DNA of 64,000 bases from Desulfosudis oleivorans Hxd3. Lineage in GTDB: Bacteria > Desulfobacterota > Desulfobacteria > Desulfobacterales > Desulfosudaceae. Every line of letters starts with the position of its first letter. The stretch's first letter is position 1. Location of the stretch: positions 871,001 to 935,000 of the forward strand of contig NC_009943.1 in assembly GCF_000018405.1 (NCBI RefSeq). The letters are read 5' to 3'. Both the position numbers and the translations under genes were made by a program. The notes beneath the pieces were generated by a model. It was given only the letters and a program-made list of their open reading frames with translations. It ran no database searches and was not told the DNA's origin. Shown one piece after another: positions 17,370 to 24,809 of the stretch.

Positions 17370-17472
17370 GATGCTGCTTCTCCTGGTCTGACGGGTTGGC
17401 TGGCGCCGGATCAACGCAACAGGCAATTTGAAGAACCATATCCCAGGACGGGGAAAAAAGACAAGCAGAAAG

Positions 17473-19995
17473 TTACGGCGCGCAGGGCGTCTCCACGGTC
17501 AGAACGGTGCCGTCGGTTTTCATGATCACGGCGCCGTCAAGGTCGGTGCGATAGATGCGGGTATTTAAGGTTTTGTAGCGCTCAAGAACTTCCGGGTGAG
17601 GGTAGTTGTAGCGGTTGCCCCATCCGGCGGAGAAAACCGCCACTTCGGGCCGGACCCGGTCCAGGAAAACCGGTGTGCTGGAGGTTTTGCTGCCGTGGTG
17701 GGGAACGATCAGCACCGTGGATGCCAGCCGGTCCCCGGTTGTGGCAACCAGCTCGCTTTCCGCCTTTTTCAGAATGTCGCCGGGAAAAAGAAAGGAGACC
17801 TCTTTTAAGGATATTTTCGTGACCAGGCTGTTGTTGTTGGTGCCCTGCCATGATCCGGCCCGGCCGGGGTCGGAAAACCCGGCGGCCGGGTAGAGAAGAT
17901 CGACATCCACACCGTTAAGGGTGCGGCTCCCGTAAAGGGTTTCGTAGGCGGGCATAAGGATTTCTCGCCGTGCCACGGCATCCATCAGTGCCTGGTAATC
18001 TTCCGTATCCGCCGGCTGACCGCTGCTCCACAGCTGCTTGACGTGAAATTTGTCGGCAACATAGGCCAGGCCCCCGATATGGTCGGTGTCCGGATGGGTG
18101 GCAACCAGAATATCCACGGTGGCGATTTTGTTGCGCCAGAGAAAAGGGGCCACGATCCGCTCGCCCACGTCAAAGGTGGAAGAGCCGGCAAACCCGCCGC
18201 CGTCGATCAGCATCACCTTGCCCCGTGGAAGCTCAACCACCGCGGCATTGCCCTGGCCCACGTCCAGCACCGTGATCCGCAGGTCTTTGTGCAGCAGCCG
18301 GTGGCAAATCCAGTAGCCGGTGTCACATGCCAGCACCGCAAGCGCGAAAAAAAACAGAAGCGCCGGCCAGGTTTTCACGAACCGTTTGCCTTCAACAGGC
18401 TCCGTGTCCGGCGGCGCGTGGCCTGACCGGTTGCCGGCAAACGCCAGGCCCGATGCCAGCAGCATATAAAGGCAGGCCATCTCAAGAAGGTTCGGGGTGA
18501 TGGTATGGGCAGCGGCAAAGGGCAGGCCGGCAATGGCCTGGGCGACTGCAAGCGCCCCCTGGACCACGGTTCCGGCCATGCCGAACAGCAGGCTTCCCGC
18601 CGGGGGCCATGCCATGTGGCCGATGACCCCGACCAGGCCCAGGGGCACGGCCACAAACCCCACCATGGGCACCAGGATGCAGTTGGAAGCCAGGCCCACC
18701 AGTGAGGTCTGGTTGAAGTAGTGCAGGGTCAACGGCAGGGTGCCCACAATGGCAAGAAAAGAGACTAATAGAAAGTTTGCGGCAATTTTTACCGGTCGCC
18801 GGGAAATGCGGGCCACCCGGGCCTGCATCACGCCCATGCCGAAAACAATGAAAAACACGGCACTAAAAGAGAGCTGAAACGACACGGCAAACAGGGCGGG
18901 CGGATGGACCAAAAGAATTGTCAGAGCCGCCAGGGCCAGGGTGTTTAGCAGCCGATGGCTGCGTTGGACCACAAAGGAGAGCAGAAAGACCGTCACCATG
19001 ATCACGGCCCGCTGGGTGGAGGGCGACATGCCGGCAATCATGCCGTAGCCTGCCACGACACACAGTGTCACCAGGGCAGCGCTTTTTTTCACCCACCCGG
19101 TCCACAGCAGCAGCGGCACAAAGGAAAACAGCCGGCAACAGAGAACAAACACGCCGGTTGCCACAATACCCACGTGCAGGCCGGATATGGCCAGCAGGTG
19201 GGCCACCCCGGACCGGATAAAAGCATCCCGTGCCCAGGGCGTGATATCGGTTTTTTTACCCACCACCAGGGCTTTTAAAACACCGGCCTGGGGCCCGGGG
19301 GTTGCCCTGTCAATGGCCCGGCCGAGTTCGGCGCGTAGAATTTCAACGGCATAAAAAAAGGTGGGGGCCTGTTTTTCATTTACCATTGTCACCCGGCGGG
19401 CCGGGGCATAGGCCAGGCCGAAAACATGCTGCCAGGCCATGTAGCTTCTGTAGTCAAAGGCGCCGGGGTTGCCAAAGTTGCGAATGGGCCGGATAACCCC
19501 TGAAAATTTCAGCCCCGTGCCAAAGGCCGGCTTCTCAGGCGCGTCATAAAGGGTCACGCGAAGCCGTCCCCTGGGCTCAAACCGCTTTTTCCCGGCTTCA
19601 AGGGCATCCACCTTCAACAAAAACACCTGCCGGTTACCGAAAATTTCCGGGTCGCTGTCCACCGTGCCGGTGATTGTCCACCGGGTATTGCCGTCGGCAT
19701 GGGCCAGCAGGTGGTGTTCATTTATCACCGGGCTTGCAAACCGGGCCATGCTCACCCACCCGAAAAACAGAAAGCCCAGAGCAAAAAACCAGACAGCGGC
19801 TTTTTGCCGAACCATCGCCACAATCCCGGCCCCCGCGCACACCCAGAAGAAAATGGCCGGCCATGGCCGGGCCGCGGGCAAATACCGGCCGATAAGAACC
19901 CCGGCCACCAGGAACGCCAGCAGCAGAATTACGGGATACCGGCATGCCTGCTCCCAAACCACCGGCTTTCTGTCATGTGATACAGACAATGGCAT
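17473..19995 (-). CDS. comEC: DNA internalization channel ComEC/Rec2
   Basis: An 840-residue protein, close to the usual size. It carries the N-terminal DUF4131-like part, the multi-TM Competence domain (AISGLHVGIVATGVFVL and TQRAVIMVTVFLLSF), and a C-terminal metallo-beta-lactamase-like domain with VATHPDTDHIGGLAYV and PHHGSKTSSTPVFLDRV. It forms the inner-membrane channel that carries single-stranded DNA in natural transformation. No other com or pil genes are close. The ATG at 19995 is a reasonable start. Confidence 0.93.
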   Translation of the reverse strand: MPLSVSHDRKPVVWEQACRYPVILLLAFLVAGVLIGRYLPAARPWPAIFFWVCAGAGIVAMVRQKAAVWFFALGFLFFGWVSMARFASPVINEHHLLAHADGNTRWTITGTVDSDPEIFGNRQVFLLKVDALEAGKKRFEPRGRLRVTLYDAPEKPAFGTGLKFSGVIRPIRNFGNPGAFDYRSYMAWQHVFGLAYAPARRVTMVNEKQAPTFFYAVEILRAELGRAIDRATPGPQAGVLKALVVGKKTDITPWARDAFIRSGVAHLLAISGLHVGIVATGVFVLCCRLFSFVPLLLWTGWVKKSAALVTLCVVAGYGMIAGMSPSTQRAVIMVTVFLLSFVVQRSHRLLNTLALAALTILLVHPPALFAVSFQLSFSAVFFIVFGMGVMQARVARISRRPVKIAANFLLVSFLAIVGTLPLTLHYFNQTSLVGLASNCILVPMVGFVAVPLGLVGVIGHMAWPPAGSLLFGMAGTVVQGALAVAQAIAGLPFAAAHTITPNLLEMACLYMLLASGLAFAGNRSGHAPPDTEPVEGKRFVKTWPALLFFFALAVLACDTGYWICHRLLHKDLRITVLDVGQGNAAVVELPRGKVMLIDGGGFAGSSTFDVGERIVAPFLWRNKIATVDILVATHPDTDHIGGLAYVADKFHVKQLWSSGQPADTEDYQALMDAVARREILMPAYETLYGSRTLNGVDVDLLYPAAGFSDPGRAGSWQGTNNNSLVTKISLKEVSFLFPGDILKKAESELVATTGDRLASTVLIVPHHGSKTSSTPVFLDRVRPEVAVFSAGWGNRYNYPHPEVLERYKTLNTRIYRTDLDGAVIMKTDGTVLTVETPCAP

Positions 19996-20280
19996 GGCAA
20001 CTGTTTTACCCTGCTGTCCAGATGGGAATTGGTGTTGGCATCAAACCGGCATTACCGCCTTCACCAGAAGCCGCACTCCCTTGGATGTTGTTGATATGTT
20101 TTAAAAAACAATTGATGCCACCAACCCGATCAAGAAGAAACAGCCTCCCCAGGACCGCTTTTCCCCGCTGGTGGCCATCCGAAACAGCATCAAAAGGAAA
20201 ATCCGGACCGCCTGAAGGAATCGTTGAGAAAGGACTGTTGTTGGTATCCAGGCCCGTCAGCCGCCGGTGATGGCTTCAAT
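19996..20280. other. Intergenic region, no gene seen
   Basis: A 285-base gap between comEC and the next minus-strand gene. Small open frames here lack a ribosome site or family similarity. No RNA gene or repeat family was recognised. Confidence 0.4.
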
Positions 20281-21438
20281 TCAGGCCACCTGCTCCATCA
20301 CCAGTTCTGAAATCTCTTTGACCTGAAGCGTGTTCGCCAGGCCTTCGGTTTTGACGGCGTCTTCCAGCATCACGGCGCAGGCCGGGCAGGCCACAGCCAG
20401 GACCGAAACACCGGCAGCCGCGGCCTCCCGGCACCGGGACCGGGCCGCGGAATCATCACCGCCGGAGATCATGTCGGTAAACAGGTTGCCCCCACCCCCG
20501 CCGCAGCACAGGGCATTTTCGCGGTTGCGGTCCATCTCCGCAAGTTCGATGCCCGGCGTAAACGAAAGCACCGTGCGGGGCGACTGGTAATCGCCGTTGT
20601 GACGGCCCAGATAACAGGGGTCGTGAAAGGCGACGCGCGTCTTTTCAGACGGGCTTTTAAAAGGAAGCCGGCCCATGGCAAAGGCCAGCACCTGGGTGTA
20701 GTGGAACACCTGGAACTGCCCGCCCAGGGCCGGGTAGAGATTTTTAAAGGCATGAAACGAATGGGGCGACAGGGTGATAATCTTCTGAACGCCCCTGTCG
20801 GCAAAGGTGCCGATGTTTTTGCCGGCCAGATCCTCAAACAACGCCTTTTCGCCCGTCATGGCCACGTCATTGCCGTCCGAGCAATCACCGTCGGTAAGCA
20901 CGCCGAAATCCACGCCGGCCTTTTTGAGCAGGGCCGCCACGGACCGGGCGATCTCCTGTCCACGGGAATCATAGGAACCCACGTCTCCGGCAAAAAACAG
21001 GTACTCCTGGCCGGAAAATTCGGGCACGTCCGTTCCCTCGCGCCAGGCGGCCCGTTTTTTGGCTGACTTTCCATAGGGGTTTCCCGCGTTCTGCACACGG
21101 GTCAGGTAGTCCCGGACCGGGCCGGGCACCGTGCCGGTCTCCAGAATGGCATCCCGGCCCGCGGTAAAGGCCAGCAGGATTTCTTCCTTGAAGCCGGGCA
21201 TGGCGCAGTGGGCCACACAGTTGCCGCACCCGGTGCAGGAGAACATGATTCGGCCCAGCCGTTCGCTGACGTCGATTTTTCCGGAAAGCCACGCGGAAAG
21301 CAGCCACATGCGGCCGCCGGGCGCGAATGTTTCAAACCGGTAGGCAAGGTAGGCCGGGCAGTTGATGTCCGTGTAGTTGGACGGGAATTTGCAGTACCCG
21401 CAACGGAAGCAGCGGTGCAGAATTTCCTGATGTTCCAT
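20281..21438 (-). CDS. Fe-S oxidoreductase subunit, CCG-domain (GlcF/HdrD-like)
   Basis: A 385-residue protein. Its N-terminal Fe-S part has CFRCGYCKF and FSCTGCGNCVAHC (residues 10-80). The C-terminal half has the CCG-type cysteine-rich motif CCGGGGGN near 310 and the matching FHDPCYLGR near 270, typical of subunits binding noncubane or extra Fe-S clusters in heterodisulfide reductase and glycolate/lactate oxidoreductase systems. It is the third gene of a Fe-S, FAD, Fe-S operon, one base past the FAD subunit stop. It likely passes electrons from the flavin to a membrane or soluble acceptor; the substrate is not known. Confidence 0.85.
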   Translation of the reverse strand: MEHQEILHRCFRCGYCKFPSNYTDINCPAYLAYRFETFAPGGRMWLLSAWLSGKIDVSERLGRIMFSCTGCGNCVAHCAMPGFKEEILLAFTAGRDAILETGTVPGPVRDYLTRVQNAGNPYGKSAKKRAAWREGTDVPEFSGQEYLFFAGDVGSYDSRGQEIARSVAALLKKAGVDFGVLTDGDCSDGNDVAMTGEKALFEDLAGKNIGTFADRGVQKIITLSPHSFHAFKNLYPALGGQFQVFHYTQVLAFAMGRLPFKSPSEKTRVAFHDPCYLGRHNGDYQSPRTVLSFTPGIELAEMDRNRENALCCGGGGGNLFTDMISGGDDSAARSRCREAAAAGVSVLAVACPACAVMLEDAVKTEGLANTLQVKEISELVMEQVA

Positions 21439-21439
21439 G

Positions 21440-22837
21440 TTATATCTCCCAGTTGCCCGGATTCATGATTCGGTTGGGGTCCAGCGTGTTTCGCAGCCGG
21501 TCCATCAGTGCCGCGGTGCCGGGGTCCATTTGTTTTAAAATTTCCTTCTGGGCCGGGGCCTCGGCTTTCCAGGGAATGCCGCCCATCTCAAGACAGGCCC
21601 GGTTGGTCTCTTCCAGGGCGGCCGCGGCCCGGTCCACGTCATCGCTGTCGGCCCGGTTAAAGGCATAGGCAAAAAAGAACATCATGGCATGGCCGGCCCC
21701 GATGATCCGGGCTCCCAAAGAGTAGGTGGTGTGGTATTTTTCCGCGATTTTTGTTCCCTGGGCATAGGCCTCGGCAAACCGTTCAATGGCCATGATGGCG
21801 CCCACGTATTCAAACCCGCCCCCTTTTCGAGCGTCGGCAAACCGGGCCAGGTCCGGCGATGGAATCTCCAGGAACCGGGCCTTCTGCACCGGCGGAATGG
21901 GCAGAAATCCGGCGGCCTTGGTTTCAGTGATGGGCCGCACCGACTCCTGGAGCAGGTTGCGTTTGAAGATCAGCTCCTTTTTTGAGTGGGCGCCAAAAGC
22001 GATGTTAATATGAAAAAATCCCCTGGCCCATTCCGGCTTGGGGGTCATCCAGGGGGTCATGTCTTCGGCTACCTGGGCGCTGGTGAGCCGGTAGATGATC
22101 TCCGGCATTTTGTCCGCGGTTTCGCACACGTAGACCAGCACGTCATTGTGCCGGTAGTTGGGAAAAAGCCGGATGCCCAGTTTGGTAACGAAGCCGGTGG
22201 TGCCGGACCAGCCCAGAAACAGGCCGGACAGGTCGGGCAGGGGCGCTTTGGCAAACCATTTGTCCGACACGCTGCACGAGCCGGTGCGAACGATCTCGCC
22301 GGTGGGCAGCACCACCTCCAGGCCGGTGAGCATGTCTGAATGAAACCCGCCCAGCACCGAGAGGTGGCCGGAGCCGTGAATGCACACATTGCCGGCAATG
22401 GTGGCGGCCGGGGGCGCGTCGGGCATGGAGTGTTTTAAATCCGGGTGGTGTTTGGCAAGATAGGCCTTGAGTTTGCCCTGGGTTACACCGGCTTCCACCA
22501 CGACATAGCGGCTGGCCGGGTTGACCTCAATGATGGTGTCCATTCGTTTCATGTCCACAATCACCCCGCCCTTTAAGGCCCGGGTGAGGCCGGAGAGCAC
22601 CAGTCCTCCGCCCATGGGCACCAGGGGCACCTTCAACTCATTGGCCAGCCGGACGATTTGCACCACCTGGTCAGCGGTTTTGGGCATTACCACGGCGTCG
22701 GGTGCGGCCGGCGGCATGGTGCCCTGGTCCATGGAGTAGAGGTAGCGCTCTTCGGCCGCGTCAGAGACAAAGGCCTCGCCCACAATGGCTTGCAGTTTTT
22801 TGATCAGTTTATCCATGTCGTGTCCCGTATTTTTCAT
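21440..22837 (-). CDS. FAD-binding oxidoreductase subunit (GlcD-like)
   Basis: A 465-residue VAO-type flavoprotein. The PP-loop region VPLVPMGGGLVLSGLTRALKGG (residues 70-92) and the FAD motif AATIAGNVCIHGSGH... are visible, and the C-terminal half ends with the family motif LDPNRIMNPGNW. Such proteins oxidise 2-hydroxy acids (lactate, glycolate) or related substrates. The ATG at 22837 follows the upstream stop by four bases with a GGGGAG, which is preferred to a longer start. It sits between two Fe-S subunits, so a three-part complex is expected. The substrate is unknown. Confidence 0.88.
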   Translation of the reverse strand: MKNTGHDMDKLIKKLQAIVGEAFVSDAAEERYLYSMDQGTMPPAAPDAVVMPKTADQVVQIVRLANELKVPLVPMGGGLVLSGLTRALKGGVIVDMKRMDTIIEVNPASRYVVVEAGVTQGKLKAYLAKHHPDLKHSMPDAPPAATIAGNVCIHGSGHLSVLGGFHSDMLTGLEVVLPTGEIVRTGSCSVSDKWFAKAPLPDLSGLFLGWSGTTGFVTKLGIRLFPNYRHNDVLVYVCETADKMPEIIYRLTSAQVAEDMTPWMTPKPEWARGFFHINIAFGAHSKKELIFKRNLLQESVRPITETKAAGFLPIPPVQKARFLEIPSPDLARFADARKGGGFEYVGAIMAIERFAEAYAQGTKIAEKYHTTYSLGARIIGAGHAMMFFFAYAFNRADSDDVDRAAAALEETNRACLEMGGIPWKAEAPAQKEILKQMDPGTAALMDRLRNTLDPNRIMNPGNWEI

Positions 22838-22841
22838 GAAA

Positions 22842-23864
22842 TTACTCCCCCAGGGCGGCCTGGACAAGGTCGCTGACCAGAATCGGCATCAGGCCCCGCT
22901 CGGCCACCTCCTGGGCCAGGGTGGCCATGCAGAAGGGGCAGTTGAACACGCAATACACGGCCTTTACATCCAGCATGTCGGAAATGTTTCGTTCCACCAG
23001 GTCGTCGGCAAACTCGTCCCGCTGGTGGGCCCGGGGAACCCCGCCGCAGCACAGGGCGTTTTCCCGGTCATACTTGCGGGGCGCGCGGATGGCGCCGATT
23101 TTTTCAAAGATTTCGTCCAGCACCGCGTCGGTCTCCGGGCAGAGCCGGTTGGAACAGCCCCGCTGGTAGGCGACCACCTGGTTTAATGGCTTGATCCGGT
23201 CGGCCAGGTCATCCAGCCGGCCGTTGATATAGTCAAACAGGTGGATCGGCCGGAACGGCACGTCAATGCCGTAGGCCTTTGCCAGTGTGGTGTAGGTGCC
23301 GTAGCACTCATCATGAAAGCAGACCATATCGGTAAGGCCGGAATCCTTCATGAAAAAGGACATGATGTTGTCGATGGCTTTGGGCACCCGCTCCCGGATC
23401 ACCGAGTTTTTGGCAAAGTGAAGCCACATGACGTTGCAAAAGATGTCTGTTCCCGCAATCACCGACGCCCCTTCATACAGCCGGCCCCGAATGGAGCCGG
23501 TCAGCATGGGAAAGGCGCACATGTTGATCAGGGGCGAGGCCACCGGCGCCCTGGCCAGCCGGCCCTTGAACGCCATCATTTTTAACTGCTCGGCCACCAC
23601 GGGCCGGGGCGCGGGCAGCAGGCCCAGCTTTTCCTGAAGTTCCACCAGCACGAAAAACGGGTTGTTGTGGTTGGGGCAGTACTCCTGGCAGGCATAGCAG
23701 GTGAGGCATTCGTGGAGCACACGGCTCTCCTTGCCGGCATTGATCTTCTGCTTTTCTTTTTTCGCCTCAGCCACGTCGCCAAAGGAGATGTACTGGCAGT
23801 TCATCAGGCAGTCCACGGTTTTACAGGCCGCGCAGACGGTTGGATCAAAAACAATGGCGTTCAT
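22842..23864 (-). CDS. Fe-S oxidoreductase subunit with CCG domain (second)
   Basis: A 340-residue protein with an N-terminal 2Fe-S part (CAACKTVDCLMNC, ECLTCYACQEYCP) and a cysteine-rich CCG domain (CCGGVPRAH near 265, with FNCPFCMA near 315). It is the first gene of the three-gene operon; the start at 23864 has AAAGG upstream. Together with the FAD subunit it resembles energy-conserving lactate- or hydroxyacid-type dehydrogenases of sulfate reducers. Two separate CCG subunits flanking one flavoprotein is less common than a single one. Confidence 0.85.
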   Translation of the reverse strand: MNAIVFDPTVCAACKTVDCLMNCQYISFGDVAEAKKEKQKINAGKESRVLHECLTCYACQEYCPNHNNPFFVLVELQEKLGLLPAPRPVVAEQLKMMAFKGRLARAPVASPLINMCAFPMLTGSIRGRLYEGASVIAGTDIFCNVMWLHFAKNSVIRERVPKAIDNIMSFFMKDSGLTDMVCFHDECYGTYTTLAKAYGIDVPFRPIHLFDYINGRLDDLADRIKPLNQVVAYQRGCSNRLCPETDAVLDEIFEKIGAIRAPRKYDRENALCCGGVPRAHQRDEFADDLVERNISDMLDVKAVYCVFNCPFCMATLAQEVAERGLMPILVSDLVQAALGE

Positions 23865-23897
23865 GACAAACCTTTCTTGAGATAATAGTGCCAGCCA

Positions 23898-23928
23898 GCC
23901 CGAATATTTCATTTATGAAATATCCGGG
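23898..23928. repeat. Palindrome, copy 2
   Basis: GCCCGAATATTTCAT, a short loop, then ATGAAATATCCGGG. It matches 16713-16740 and also abuts the stop codon of a minus-strand gene (J-domain protein). Confidence 0.6.
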
Positions 23929-24666
23929 TTACCGGTGGCCGACACCCCGGTTGTGCTGTTTCGCGCGCATAACCATCATGTCGACCTGGGCAGGGGTGAA
24001 AAGTCCCTCGTTTATAAAATGCTCGCCGATCATGGGCTGAAGCTGCTTCTGCCGGCCCGATACAGCCATCTGCTGGTATTTGGAAAGCAGGCCGCGGCGC
24101 CGGGCGTACTCACCAAAGGGTTCATTCCAGGCTTTTCCGGACAGGACCCGGTAAACCTCTGCATCTGAAAGAAAGTTCCACTGCCGGGCGATTTCACCAA
24201 ACCGGGGCCGCTGATTTTTTTGCCACACAATGGCGTTAATCAGGGTTTTCCAGGAGATCAGGCCTGAATAATAAAGGTATTCACCCAGCCGCAATTCCCG
24301 GGTGGGAAGCCTGCCGGTGTAAAAATGATCCGTTGTTCTTTTGCGGGCCGGTCGCCTGGGGGCAGGCCGGGGTGAGGCGGGCTTTTCATTTTTTACTGTG
24401 GCGGTTCTGGTGGAACGGCCGGAGAAAAAGAGACTGAGGGTGTGGTAGGCCGAGGTCGTCTCCTCAAACAGGCGTTTGAGCTCTTCCTGGCTGCGACCCA
24501 GGGCCTTGGCCCGGTCCGGATGGGTTTTCAGCGCTTTTTTGCGAAAGGCGGTTTTCAGATCTTTTTTTGCCACGGTTTCCAGAAAGCAGGTATCAATAAC
24601 GGCTGCCGCGGGAAACAGCAGCCGGCAGGCGTGTACGACCTCCGCGCCCGGCACCTGGCTGATCAT
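23929..24666 (-). CDS. J-domain protein of unknown partner
   Basis: A 245-residue protein. The HPD motif of a DnaJ domain is seen near residue 47 (KTHPDRAKALGRS), in a divergent J domain preceded by a long N-terminal segment. A basic Pro-Arg linker follows (PRPAPRRPARKR) and then an uncharacterised helical region with repeated WKTLINAIVWQ-, FLSDAEVYRVLSG- and FINEGLFTPAQVDMMV-type segments, similar to the winged helices of type II secretion GspE_N domains. It may recruit an Hsp70 to a particular substrate; no dnaK is close. Domain calls are by motif only. Confidence 0.65.
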   Translation of the reverse strand: MISQVPGAEVVHACRLLFPAAAVIDTCFLETVAKKDLKTAFRKKALKTHPDRAKALGRSQEELKRLFEETTSAYHTLSLFFSGRSTRTATVKNEKPASPRPAPRRPARKRTTDHFYTGRLPTRELRLGEYLYYSGLISWKTLINAIVWQKNQRPRFGEIARQWNFLSDAEVYRVLSGKAWNEPFGEYARRRGLLSKYQQMAVSGRQKQLQPMIGEHFINEGLFTPAQVDMMVMRAKQHNRGVGHR

Positions 24667-24809
24667 AGGACCACCTCCGAAAAGCTGTAGTGTAAGAAAG
24701 AAGATTTTTACTGATGTTATGCAGGCGGCGGGCTCGTGTCAAGACAGAAACGCACTGCCGCAAAAGCCAGCGCCGGGAAATTCGGGAAAGCCGGTCCGGG
24801 GCGTTCAGG

